Source: Gemmobacter megaterium (lineage in GTDB: Bacteria; Pseudomonadota; Alphaproteobacteria; Rhodobacterales; Rhodobacteraceae). Taken from it: a DNA stretch of 64,000 nucleotides. The notes beneath the pieces were generated by a model that was not told where the DNA came from, ran no database searches, and saw only the letters and a list, made by a program, of their open reading frames with translations. Of the stretch, positions 36,337 to 44,571 are shown piece after piece (position 1 is the first letter of the stretch; each line of letters starts with the position of its first letter). The position numbers and the translations under genes are program-made. Location: assembly GCF_900156815.1 (NCBI RefSeq), contig NZ_FTOT01000007.1, positions 62,001 to 126,000 of the forward strand. The letters run 5' to 3'.

Positions 36337-37539
36337 ATGCAAACGGTATCTTCATTCCTGCGTGACCACCGGCCGGGGCGCCCTGTCGTTGCGGTCGCGC
36401 TGGCGCTGGCGCTGGCGGGTTGCACCGGACAGGGCGACGGGTTCGACTGGGACATGCGCGCGCCGCTGGCTGGCAACACCGCCGATGCCGCCCGCAACCC
36501 GACTGCACCACGCCCCCGCGCCGATGATCGCGGGGTCATATCCTATCCCGGATATCAGGTCGCCATCGCGCGCCGCAACGATACCGTTGTCTCGATCGCC
36601 TCCCGACTGGGCATCGACGCAGGAGAACTGGGCCGCACCAACGCCATTCAACCCGACCTGCCCCTGCATGGCGGTGAGGTTCTGGTTCTGCCGCGTCGCG
36701 TGGCCGAGGCCGGTGCGGGCGCCCCGCTGCCGGCGACTCCCGGCAGGGTCGATGTCGGCACCATCGCCACCACGGCGCTGGACCGTGTCTCTCCCACGAC
36801 CACCCCGCCCGCGCCCTCCACACAACCGGCAGCGCCCCGGCCCGCAGCCCAGTCCGGGGCAGAGCCGATACGCCACAAGGTCACACGCGGCGAAACCGCC
36901 TATATCGTCGCACGTCGCTACAACGTGACCCCGCGCGCGCTGGCCGAGTGGAACGGTCTGGGTGCTGATCTGGCGCTGCGCGAAGGGCAGACCCTGCTGA
37001 TCCCGCCAACCAGCGGCAGCCCCCCCCCCTTTGCACGAGAGGCCGCATCGCCGCCACCGCCCGGCGCCGGTTCGACCACACCGCAGCCCCCATCGGCGAC
37101 CAAGCCACTGCCCAACGAAAACCCGGCCCGTGCCGGTGGCGGCAACGTAGAGAATGCCCCCCCCTCGCCCAGCCTGCCGACAACCAGCGCGTCCAGACTG
37201 GCAATGCCTGCGGATGGCACCATCATTCGCGCCTACCAGAAGGGCCGCTACGACGGGATAGGCATCGGCGCCGCCACCGGAAGTCCGGTCAGGGCGGCTG
37301 GCGATGGCACCGTCGCCGCGATCACCCGCGATACGGGACAAGTGCCGATCGTGGTCATCCGCCACGAAGGCAACCTGTTGACGGTCTACGCCAATGTAGA
37401 CGGAATCTCGGTCGCCAAGGATGCCAAGGTCAAGCGCGGCCAGCAGATCGGAACCGTGCGCGCCGGCAGCCCCTCTTTCCTGCATTTCGAGGTGCGGCGC
37501 GGGTCTGAAAGCGTCGATCCGATGTCGATGCTCCAGTAG
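36337..37539 (+). CDS. nlpD: NlpD-like lipoprotein with LysM and degenerate M23 domain
   Basis: A 400-residue lipoprotein. The signal peptide ends in lipobox LALAGC (Cys29). Two LysM repeats follow (about 68-120 and 178-225), separated by Pro/Thr-rich linkers, then a LytM/M23 domain at about 285-398. The zinc ligands look missing: the HxGxD position reads YDGIGIG and the later His-loop reads VYANVDG, though LHFEVRRG is kept. Degenerate LytM proteins such as NlpD and EnvC activate amidases rather than cut peptidoglycan, so that role is likely. It is third in surE-pcm-nlpD; no rpoS follows, as expected in alphaproteobacteria. Confidence 0.92.
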   Translation: MQTVSSFLRDHRPGRPVVAVALALALAGCTGQGDGFDWDMRAPLAGNTADAARNPTAPRPRADDRGVISYPGYQVAIARRNDTVVSIASRLGIDAGELGRTNAIQPDLPLHGGEVLVLPRRVAEAGAGAPLPATPGRVDVGTIATTALDRVSPTTTPPAPSTQPAAPRPAAQSGAEPIRHKVTRGETAYIVARRYNVTPRALAEWNGLGADLALREGQTLLIPPTSGSPPPFAREAASPPPPGAGSTTPQPPSATKPLPNENPARAGGGNVENAPPSPSLPTTSASRLAMPADGTIIRAYQKGRYDGIGIGAATGSPVRAAGDGTVAAITRDTGQVPIVVIRHEGNLLTVYANVDGISVAKDAKVKRGQQIGTVRAGSPSFLHFEVRRGSESVDPMSMLQ

Positions 37540-37548
37540 CCCGGCCCC

Positions 37549-37569
37549 GGCGCGGGCTCAGCCCGCGCC
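37549..37569. terminator. hairpin between convergent nlpD and phosphodiesterase genes
   Basis: GGCGCGGGC, loop TCA, GCCCGCGCC: a perfect 9-bp stem. The three loop bases are the stop codon of the minus-strand phosphodiesterase, so it serves both converging genes. No T-run. Confidence 0.6.
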
Positions 37570-38322
37570 CGACCACTGACCGCGCTGTTCCAGCACCTGT
37601 CGCAGCAATGTGGGGCGGTCGGTCATCAGCCCGTCGACCCCCATGTCCAGCAACGCCGACATCTGCGCGGACTCGTTCACGGTCCAGACCTGAACCTGAA
37701 TGCCGCGCCGATGCGCCGCGCGGACAAAGCGGGGCGTGACAACCCGGATGCCCTTCCATTTCAGCGGCACCTGGACAACCGGAAAGCTGGCAGGCAGTGG
37801 CAGGCCCCATCCCCGCGCCCACAGGCGTGCAACGCCCCAATGCGCAGGCGACCAGCACAGTCCGGGGCCAAGCGCCGCCCGCAGCGCGGCGGTCCGGCCA
37901 GGATCGAACGCCCCCACACCCACCCGGCCCAGGGCATCCGCCCGCCGGATCACCTCGGCCAGCGGGGCGGCCACCGCATCCGCCTTGGCCTCGATATTCA
38001 CCTTCAGGCGGGGAAAGCTGTGCAACACCTCGTCCAGCAGGGGCACCGTCGCGCCACCCCGGCTGCGGATCGTGGCCAGATCGGCCATGGTCACGTCCGC
38101 CACCGCGCGATCGACACCGAACATCCGCGTCAAGGTCGGGTCGTGATGCACCACCACTTTGCCATCGGCTGTCAGATGGACATCCAGTTCGACATGGCCA
38201 TAGCCCAGCGCCACCGCATGGGCAAAGGCGGGCATGGTGTTCTCCTCGCATTCAAGGCTTCCGCCGCGATGGGCGAAGGCCGTGGGCAGCGGGCCATCAA
38301 GAAAGGGGTGCGGGTGCGCCAT
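37558..38322 (-). CDS. glycerophosphodiester phosphodiesterase family protein
   Basis: A 254-residue GDPD TIM-barrel protein without a signal peptide. Catalytic motifs are clear: FAHRGGS near residue 15, ENTMPAF, HVELDVHLTADGKVVVHHD, VNIEAKAD and the C-terminal VNESAQMSALLDMGVDGLMTDRP. It hydrolyses glycerophosphodiesters to glycerol-3-phosphate and an alcohol in the cytoplasm. The start is uncertain: the chosen ATG gives a normal N-terminus but has no strong ribosome site; ATGs at 38349 and 38415 are in frame, the last close to the divergent glycosyltransferase. Confidence 0.9.
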   Translation of the reverse strand: MAHPHPFLDGPLPTAFAHRGGSLECEENTMPAFAHAVALGYGHVELDVHLTADGKVVVHHDPTLTRMFGVDRAVADVTMADLATIRSRGGATVPLLDEVLHSFPRLKVNIEAKADAVAAPLAEVIRRADALGRVGVGAFDPGRTAALRAALGPGLCWSPAHWGVARLWARGWGLPLPASFPVVQVPLKWKGIRVVTPRFVRAAHRRGIQVQVWTVNESAQMSALLDMGVDGLMTDRPTLLRQVLEQRGQWSGAG

Positions 38323-38426
38323 GACCACATGATGCCCAATGCCCGCCATCTGTCGAGGGGCAAAGCTGGCGCTTGGCAGCAAAGCCCCCGCGCGGCTATG
38401 GTCGCCACTGACCAAGCGGAGCGGCC

Positions 38427-39632
38427 ATGAAGATCGCCTATGTCGTGAATACCTATCCCCGGCCCTCGCACAGCTTCATCCGGCGCGAGATCCGCGCGCT
38501 GGAGGCGCAGGGCCATCAGGTGATCCGCCTCGCGATGCGCGCCGATACCGCGCCGCTTGTCGATGCCGACGACCGGACCGAGGCAGCCGCCACGCATCGC
38601 GTGCTGGATCAGGGTGCCGTTGCCCTGCTGGGGGCCTGCCTGGCCGCCCCCTTCGCGCGGATGATACGGGCGGCAAAGCTCGCCGTGGCTTGTGGCCGCC
38701 GGGGGCGCGGTGGGGTGCCAGGCACCGGCGGGGTGGCGCGGCATCTGGTCTATCTGGCCGAGGCCGCCTATGTCGCCCGACATTGCCAGCAGCGTGGCGT
38801 GGATCATATCCATGCCCATTTCGGAACGAACTCCGCCACGGTCGCCATGCTGGCGCATGTTCTGTCCGGCATCCCCTACAGTTTCACCGTGCACGGGCCC
38901 GAGGAGTTCGACGCCCCGCGCGCCCTGTCGCTGGGCGAAAAGATGCGCCATGCCGCGTTCACCGTGGCCATCTCCAGCTTTGGCCGCAGTCAACTGATGC
39001 GATGGGCCGATTTCGCCGACTGGCCACGGATCCAGGTGGTGCACTGCGGTATCGACCCCAACCGCTTTGCGGACCCGGTTCCGATGCCGTCAGGCGCGGG
39101 CCATATGGTCGCTGTCGGTCGGTTGTCGGAACAAAAGGGCCAGATGTTGCTGATAGAGGCGCTGGCGCTGGCGGTTCAACAGGCGCCGGATCTGCGCCTG
39201 ACACTGGTCGGAGACGGCGAGTTGCGCGCCCCGATCGAGGCCGCAATCGCCGCGCGCGGTCTGGCCCGCCACGTGCGGCTGACCGGCTGGCTGGACGAGG
39301 CAGGCGTGCGCGCCGAACTGGCCGACGCCCATGTGCTGGTCCTGCCCAGCTTTGCCGAGGGCCTGCCGATGGTGGTGATGGAGGCGATGGCCGCGGCACG
39401 CCCGGTTCTGGCCACGTCGATTGCGGGGGTGCCGGAACTGGTGGTGCCGGGCGAAACGGGCTGGCTGGTCCCTGCGGGTGACGCCATCACGCTGGCCGAG
39501 GCGATGGTCACGCTCGCTCGAACGCCCAATGACCGGCTGATGACGATGGGTCAGGCAGGCCGCGCCCGCGTGCTGGACCGGCACGATATTGCCCGCGAGG
39601 CGGCCAAACTGGCAAGCCTGATCGTCCGCTAA
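38427..39632 (+). CDS. glycosyltransferase family 4 (GT-B)
   Basis: A 401-residue GT-B enzyme. The N-terminal domain starts MKIAYVVNTYPRPSHSFIRREI; the C-terminal Glycos_transf_1 domain has VGRLSEQKG, the nucleotide-sugar site with LPSFAEGLPMVVMEAMA (E-x7-E), and GETGWLVPAGD. It transfers a sugar from a nucleotide donor to an unknown surface-glycan acceptor. GGAG lies 6 nt before the ATG. Its last 4 bp overlap the convergent LuxR gene. Confidence 0.93.
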   Translation: MKIAYVVNTYPRPSHSFIRREIRALEAQGHQVIRLAMRADTAPLVDADDRTEAAATHRVLDQGAVALLGACLAAPFARMIRAAKLAVACGRRGRGGVPGTGGVARHLVYLAEAAYVARHCQQRGVDHIHAHFGTNSATVAMLAHVLSGIPYSFTVHGPEEFDAPRALSLGEKMRHAAFTVAISSFGRSQLMRWADFADWPRIQVVHCGIDPNRFADPVPMPSGAGHMVAVGRLSEQKGQMLLIEALALAVQQAPDLRLTLVGDGELRAPIEAAIAARGLARHVRLTGWLDEAGVRAELADAHVLVLPSFAEGLPMVVMEAMAAARPVLATSIAGVPELVVPGETGWLVPAGDAITLAEAMVTLARTPNDRLMTMGQAGRARVLDRHDIAREAAKLASLIVR

Positions 39633-40180
39633 CCTCGGCCGGTCAGTCGCGCCACCAGCTCTGCCACCTTTGCAACACCCAGTTTGCGCATGATGGCCGA
39701 CCGATGCACCTCGACCGTCCGGGGGGAGATGCCCAGCGCAATGCCGATTTCCTTGCTGGAATGACCGTTGACGACATATCCCGCCACCTCGCGTTCCCGC
39801 AGGGTCAGCGGATCGGTCCCGGTGATCCGGTCGGGCAACGGATCAAAGGCCCAGAGAGTCAGACGGAACGGCTCGTCCGGTGTCAGGGTGCGGCCGCGCG
39901 CGCGCATCCACAATGTGGCACCCGACCGGCAGCGCATGAAGCGTTCATCCTCGTGCCGCTGCTGCCCCGCCAGACGGCGGGCCCAGCGGCTGCCGGTCTT
40001 TTCATAATCTATGCTGGAGGGGTACAGCAGGCGCACCGACTGCCCCTCGATCTCAGGCTGGGGCCAGCCGAACAGCGTTTCGAATTCGGCATTCACCTGC
40101 TGGATGTGCCTGTTGGACAGGATCATCAGCGCCACGGGCGCCTCCTGAAAGCCAAGCTGTGAGAGATCGGAGGGTGTCAT
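39629..40180 (-). CDS. PAS-LuxR (GerE-type) transcriptional regulator
   Basis: A 183-residue regulator with an N-terminal PAS domain (about 8-115: APVALMILSNRHIQQVNAEFETLFGW) and a C-terminal LuxR helix-turn-helix (122-180: LTLREREVAGYVVNGHSSKEIGIALGISPRTVEVHRS). There is no receiver domain, so it senses directly through PAS or couples to an unknown kinase. It is divergent from the thiolase-ligase pair, and the 103-bp gap holds three direct repeats that are the likely binding site. Confidence 0.92.
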   Translation of the reverse strand: MTPSDLSQLGFQEAPVALMILSNRHIQQVNAEFETLFGWPQPEIEGQSVRLLYPSSIDYEKTGSRWARRLAGQQRHEDERFMRCRSGATLWMRARGRTLTPDEPFRLTLWAFDPLPDRITGTDPLTLREREVAGYVVNGHSSKEIGIALGISPRTVEVHRSAIMRKLGVAKVAELVARLTGRG

Positions 40181-40200
40181 GCAAAGCGATGGATACGGGT

Positions 40201-40229
40201 TTTCTACGTGTCTTTCTACAGGTTTTTAC
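40201..40229. promoter_or_regulatory. three short direct repeats, candidate LuxR operator
   Basis: TTTCTAC at 40201 and 40213 and TTTTTAC at 40223, spaced 12 and 10 bp, i.e. on nearly the same face of the helix, between the divergent LuxR and thiolase genes. Confidence 0.45.
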
Positions 40230-40283
40230 GTATATCACCAAGCCCCCGTTCTGCGCGAAGCTGAAGGTCAGGGAGGATTGGTC

Positions 40284-41447
40284 ATGCAGGACATCCACAT
40301 CATCGGCAGCGGTCATACCCGCTTTGGCCGTCTGAGCGAGACACTGGAAGAGTTGATCGTTGCCGCCGCACAAGAGGCGCTTGCCGAATCCGGGCTGGAC
40401 CCCGCCGATATTGACGCGGTGTTTCTGGGTCACTTCAACTCGGGTCTGGTCAGTGACGGGTTTGCCGCATCGCTGATACATCAGGCGCATCCGGCGCTGC
40501 GGTTCAAACCTGCGGCGCGGTGCGAGAATGCCTGCGCCTCTGGCGCGGCGGCCATTCATGCCGGGATCAACCAGATCCTCTCGGGCAAGGCGCGGCATGT
40601 CCTGGTGGTCGGCGCAGAAAAGATGACCCACCGCAGCACTCCCGATGTAACGGCGGCACTGGCCGGTGCCGGCTACCAGAACGACCCGGCCGAAGCGGCG
40701 CTGAGCTTTCCGCAGGTCTTTGCCATTGCGGCGCAGACCTATGCCGATCGCTATAACGACCCGATGGATGCCATGGCCCGCATCGCCGCCAAGAACCATG
40801 CCAATGCGATGAAGAATCCGCTGGCGCAGATGCACAAGCCCTTTACCTACGACTTCTGCCGCCAGGTCAGCGACAAGAACCCGCTGATCGCGCCCCCGCT
40901 CCGGCTGTCCGATTGCTCGCTGGTGACGGATGGGGCGGCGGCCATCGTGCTGTCGGGCGATGCAGGCGATGCCCCGCGCCGGGTGCGGATCGCAGCGGCA
41001 GAACATGTGTCGGACTACCTGCCGATGTCGCGGCGCGATTTCGTCGCCTTCGAAGGGCCGGAGCGTGCCATCCGTGCCGCCTATGCCAAAGCCGGAATCG
41101 GGGTGGACGATCTGGATTTCGCCGAGGTGCATGATTGCTTCACCTCGGCAGAACTGCTGACATACGAGGCGATGGGCCTTACCCCCAAGGGCCAGGGCGC
41201 CCGCGCGATCGAGGATGGCCGCGTGCTGGCCGATGGCAAGACCCCGGTGAACCTGTCGGGCGGGCTGAAGGCCAAGGGGCACCCGGTCGGCGCGACGGGG
41301 GTATCCATGCACGCCATCGCGTTCCGCCAGTTGACCGGACAGGCCGGCGAGATGCAGCAACCGGGCGCCGAATGGGGCCTGACATTCAACATGGGCGGGG
41401 CGGCGGTGGCAAACTATGCCACCATCCTTCAGGCCGACCGCGCCTGA
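40284..41447 (+). CDS. thiolase family protein (acetyl-CoA acetyltransferase-like)
   Basis: A 387-residue thiolase with all catalytic motifs: Cys84 in CENACASG, EVHDCFTSAELL and GLKAKGHPVGATG. It resembles SCP-x-type thiolases, which cleave 3-ketoacyl-CoA with CoA. Unlike the thiolase-like protein at 1229, it should be active on its own, and no DUF35 gene is adjacent. GGGAGG lies 8 nt before the ATG; an upstream in-frame start would read into the promoter. It is the first of a pair with an acyl-CoA ligase 9 bp downstream. Confidence 0.92.
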   Translation: MQDIHIIGSGHTRFGRLSETLEELIVAAAQEALAESGLDPADIDAVFLGHFNSGLVSDGFAASLIHQAHPALRFKPAARCENACASGAAAIHAGINQILSGKARHVLVVGAEKMTHRSTPDVTAALAGAGYQNDPAEAALSFPQVFAIAAQTYADRYNDPMDAMARIAAKNHANAMKNPLAQMHKPFTYDFCRQVSDKNPLIAPPLRLSDCSLVTDGAAAIVLSGDAGDAPRRVRIAAAEHVSDYLPMSRRDFVAFEGPERAIRAAYAKAGIGVDDLDFAEVHDCFTSAELLTYEAMGLTPKGQGARAIEDGRVLADGKTPVNLSGGLKAKGHPVGATGVSMHAIAFRQLTGQAGEMQQPGAEWGLTFNMGGAAVANYATILQADRA

Positions 41448-41456
41448 GGCCCGGCG

Positions 41457-42941
41457 ATGAACATTGCAACCTGGCTATACCAGACCGCAAGGGCCTGGCC
41501 ATTGCGCCCGGCCGTTATTGATGGCGGGGCACTGAAACACGACTATGCGGGGCTGTTGCAGGCTGTCTGCGACCGCGCCGCCGATCTGACAGCGCGGGGG
41601 ATCGGGCCCGGCGACCGGGTGGCGATCTTTGCCAGGAATGCGCCGGAGTATATCGAGGCGCTGCATTCTGTCTGGTGGGTTGGCGCGGTTGTTGTGCCGG
41701 TCAACCACAAGCTGCACCCGCGCGAGGCAGAATGGATTGTGGACCATTCCGGCGCGCGGCTGGTGTTGACCGATGGCGGCGACGTATTCGATGGCCGCGC
41801 AGAACTGGCACTGGCGGCCCCCGTGGCACGCGGGGCACCGATCACACCCCCGGCGGTGCAAGGCGCCGCCGATCTGGGCTGGCTGTTCTATACCTCGGGC
41901 ACCACGGGACGGCCCAAGGGGGTCATGCTGACCCATGACAACCTGATCCAGATGTCGCTGTCCTATGCCACCGATGTAGACCGGCCCCAGCGGGGCGACC
42001 ACATGCTGTATGCCGCGCCGATGTCGCACGGCGCGGGGCTGTACATGTTCGCCCAGATCCGCGCGGCGGGCGCGCATGTCGTGCCGCTGTCGCGCGGCTT
42101 TGACAGTGCCGAGATCCATGATCTGGCGGGGCGGCTTGGCGGGCTGGTGATGTTTGCAGCCCCCACCATGGTCAAGCGGCTGATCACGCTGGCGCGCGAG
42201 ACGGGCTGGGATGGCACCGGCGTGCGGACGATCATCTATGGCGGCGGCCCGATGTATGCCGCCGACATAGACGAGGCGCTGGCACAGTTTGGCCCAAGAT
42301 TTGTCCAGATATATGGACAGGGCGAAAGCCCGATGACGATCTCTTACCTGTCGCGCGATCTGGTGGCCGATACCACGCATCCGCGCTGGCGTGACCGGCG
42401 CGCCTCGGTCGGGGTGGCGCAGGGCGCGTGCGAACTGGCCATTCTGGGACCGGATGATGCACCGCTGCCTGCCGGCGAAACCGGCGAGATCTGCGTGCAG
42501 GCCCCTACCGTGATGAAGGGATATTGGCAAAACCCGCAAGCCAGCGCCGAAACACTGCGCGGCGGCTGGCTGCATACGGGCGATCTGGGGCATATGGATG
42601 CCGACGGGTTCCTGTACCTGACCGACCGCAGCAAGGATGTGATCATCTCGGGCGGCACCAACATCTACCCCCGCGAGGTCGAGGAGGTTCTGTTGCGCCA
42701 CCCGGCAGTGTTCGAAGTGGCCGTGGTGGGCGAGCCCGATCCCGACTGGGGGGAGCAGGTGGTCGCCTTCGTTGTCTTTGCCCCTGGCAAGGCGGCAGAT
42801 CAGGCGACATTGGACCGCTGGTGCAAGGACAACATTGCAGGCTTCAAACGGCCAAAGCGCTACGAGATTGCGGACGCCTTGCCAAAGAACAGCTATGGCA
42901 AGGTCTTGAAAACCGAACTGCGCATCTGGCTGAAACGATGA
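41457..42941 (+). CDS. AMP-forming acyl-CoA synthetase (ANL superfamily)
   Basis: A 494-residue ligase. The P-loop FYTSGTTGRPKGVMLTH is at about 143-159, then IYGQGE (A5), WLHTGDLGHMDADGFLYLTDR (A7) and the catalytic lysine motif NSYGKVLKTELR at the C-terminus. It activates an organic acid to its CoA ester via an adenylate. It is downstream of the thiolase in the same operon, so the two probably belong to one acid catabolic route under the divergent PAS-LuxR regulator. The ribosome site is weak (GAGG). It is convergent with the IclR gene 5 bp away. Confidence 0.93.
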   Translation: MNIATWLYQTARAWPLRPAVIDGGALKHDYAGLLQAVCDRAADLTARGIGPGDRVAIFARNAPEYIEALHSVWWVGAVVVPVNHKLHPREAEWIVDHSGARLVLTDGGDVFDGRAELALAAPVARGAPITPPAVQGAADLGWLFYTSGTTGRPKGVMLTHDNLIQMSLSYATDVDRPQRGDHMLYAAPMSHGAGLYMFAQIRAAGAHVVPLSRGFDSAEIHDLAGRLGGLVMFAAPTMVKRLITLARETGWDGTGVRTIIYGGGPMYAADIDEALAQFGPRFVQIYGQGESPMTISYLSRDLVADTTHPRWRDRRASVGVAQGACELAILGPDDAPLPAGETGEICVQAPTVMKGYWQNPQASAETLRGGWLHTGDLGHMDADGFLYLTDRSKDVIISGGTNIYPREVEEVLLRHPAVFEVAVVGEPDPDWGEQVVAFVVFAPGKAADQATLDRWCKDNIAGFKRPKRYEIADALPKNSYGKVLKTELRIWLKR

Positions 42942-42946
42942 CCCGA

Positions 42947-43732
42947 TCAGACCGTATCGCGCGGCGGTACGGTCAGGCCCTGGATCTGCGTCGCAAGGTA
43001 ATCAGGCCCGAAATGGCGCCCGATCGCCTCGTGCGACTGGCGCGCGATATCGGGCATGATTGCCTCCATGCGATTCAACGGCCCCGCGACCGTGACGCAA
43101 TAGATCCGCCCTTCTATTGCGATGGGCAGCGACACGCCGCCAAGATCAACACTGTAGTTCGATGCACTGCGGAACCACCCGCGATGCAGACCGGCGCGGA
43201 TCTGGTCTTCGACGGCCTCAACGCTTAGCGGGGTGCCGACGCCATAGCGTTCGAACACCACCTTGCGCAGCAACGCCGCCCGCTGCGCCTCGGGCCACTG
43301 ACTGATGATCGACTGCCCCGAGGCCGTTGCATGGATAGGGATCCGCTGGCCGACTTCTGCCGCATAGCGGACGCGGGCCGAGGATTGAATCACCTCCAGA
43401 AACACCACGCTGGTGCCCGCTGCAGCGCCGATGCAGACGGTTTCGCCGGTGCGTTCGCCAAGGTCACGGGCAAGGCGCAGCAGCGATTCGGGCAATGGCT
43501 CTGCCGCGACGATGGCCTGTGCCAACGACAGCCAGCGCGGGGTAGGATAAAAGCGCCCCCGCACCTCTGGCTCGAACAGGAAGCCCCGCGCGCTCAGGGT
43601 GGACAACAGATTGAATGTCGATGATCGCGGCCAGCCAAAGTGCTGCGACACCTCGGCCAGGCTGGCGGGTTTGCCTCGGTCCGCGAAAAACTCCAGCAGA
43701 TCAAGAACATTGGCGACCTGTCTGACAAGCAT
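42947..43732 (-). CDS. IclR-family transcriptional regulator
   Basis: A 261-residue regulator with an N-terminal winged helix (MLVRQVANVLDLLEFFADRGKPASLAEVSQHFGWPRSS) and a C-terminal GAF-like IclR effector domain (VRYAAEVGQRIPIHATASGQSIIS). I use the ATG with AAAGGG upstream; a GTG eight codons earlier is in frame. It is divergent from the TRAP/CoA-ester operon and is its likely regulator. IclR proteins typically bind small organic acids. Confidence 0.92.
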   Translation of the reverse strand: MLVRQVANVLDLLEFFADRGKPASLAEVSQHFGWPRSSTFNLLSTLSARGFLFEPEVRGRFYPTPRWLSLAQAIVAAEPLPESLLRLARDLGERTGETVCIGAAAGTSVVFLEVIQSSARVRYAAEVGQRIPIHATASGQSIISQWPEAQRAALLRKVVFERYGVGTPLSVEAVEDQIRAGLHRGWFRSASNYSVDLGGVSLPIAIEGRIYCVTVAGPLNRMEAIMPDIARQSHEAIGRHFGPDYLATQIQGLTVPPRDTV

Positions 43733-43786
43733 GATGGGCCCTTTCGCTGCCGGCACAGAAGATCATCCGCCGAAGATGCGGCCTGA

Positions 43787-43808
43787 GTTGTCTATATATA
43801 AGAACAAC
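43787..43808. promoter_or_regulatory. inverted repeat near IclR start
   Basis: GTTGT, twelve AT-rich bases including TATATATA, ACAAC, 54 bp before the IclR ATG. Candidate promoter/operator for the regulator gene. Confidence 0.35.
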
Positions 43809-43930
43809 AGATGCAGCCGCAACTGCCTTGTTCACGCTTCCGGGAACAAGGCCGGATTCTATCGCGCAAAAGATTGCCAATTCCTTCACTGTGACTGTTG
43901 ACACAATCACCCAACTCCATTTCATTCACA

Positions 43931-43949
43931 TATACGGACCAAATGTATA
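43931..43949. promoter_or_regulatory. inverted repeat before TRAP operon, candidate IclR site
   Basis: TATAC, nine bases, GTATA, about 55 bp before the TRAP small-subunit gene, in an AT-rich stretch with two ACGGA half-repeats. Fits a repressor or activator site for the divergent IclR protein. Confidence 0.4.
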
Positions 43950-44004
43950 AATAACGGAACACTGTCTGTAGCGGCCTCCGCCGCCGCCACAGGAGGGGAG
44001 GACA

Positions 44005-44571
44005 ATGCAAGCAACGGAAACACCCCCGGCCTCTGGCTGGTTGGGGCGGCTGGAAGCCATATTCATGTCCGTCTCTGCGCTGGCCATGATGGCAATCATG
44101 CTGATTGTCGTCGCTGATGTGTTTGGACGCTATGCGCTCTCCTCTCCGCTGTCATGGTCCTACGACATGATCGGCCTGTATATGATGGTCGCCGTGTTCT
44201 TTCTGGCCTTGCCCGACACGCTGACCCATCACAGCCATATCGCGGTGGACGTATTCCAGCCGATGTTGCCCGCGCGCCTCAAGCATCTGTCGCTGTCCCT
44301 TGGATACGCCGCAGCGGCGTGTGTGGTCGCGCTGATCGGCTGGGGCGGCTGGCTGCGGTTCTCCTCGGCCTGGGCGAATGATGACCGCATCGCCTCGACC
44401 GTCGCGCTGCCCACTTGGGTTCCTTATGCCATGGTGACGATCGGATCTGCGGTGATGACCCTGCGCTGTCTGGTGCGGGTCTGGGGTCATGGCACGGCGC
44501 TGATCACCGGCACGGTCACGCCGGGGCTGGAGCCTGCACCGCCACGCGCAGACGAAGACGGAGGCGTCTGA
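44005..44571 (+). CDS. TRAP transporter small permease (DctQ-like)
   Basis: A 188-residue four-helix DctQ protein (helices start near residues 22, 50, 95 and 135; VADVFGRYALSSPLSWSYD and DTLTHHSHIAVDVF are typical). With the large permease and periplasmic binding protein it imports an organic acid using a sodium or proton gradient. GGAGGGGAGG precedes the ATG. It is first gene of the locus opposite the IclR regulator. Confidence 0.93.
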   Translation: MQATETPPASGWLGRLEAIFMSVSALAMMAIMLIVVADVFGRYALSSPLSWSYDMIGLYMMVAVFFLALPDTLTHHSHIAVDVFQPMLPARLKHLSLSLGYAAAACVVALIGWGGWLRFSSAWANDDRIASTVALPTWVPYAMVTIGSAVMTLRCLVRVWGHGTALITGTVTPGLEPAPPRADEDGGV

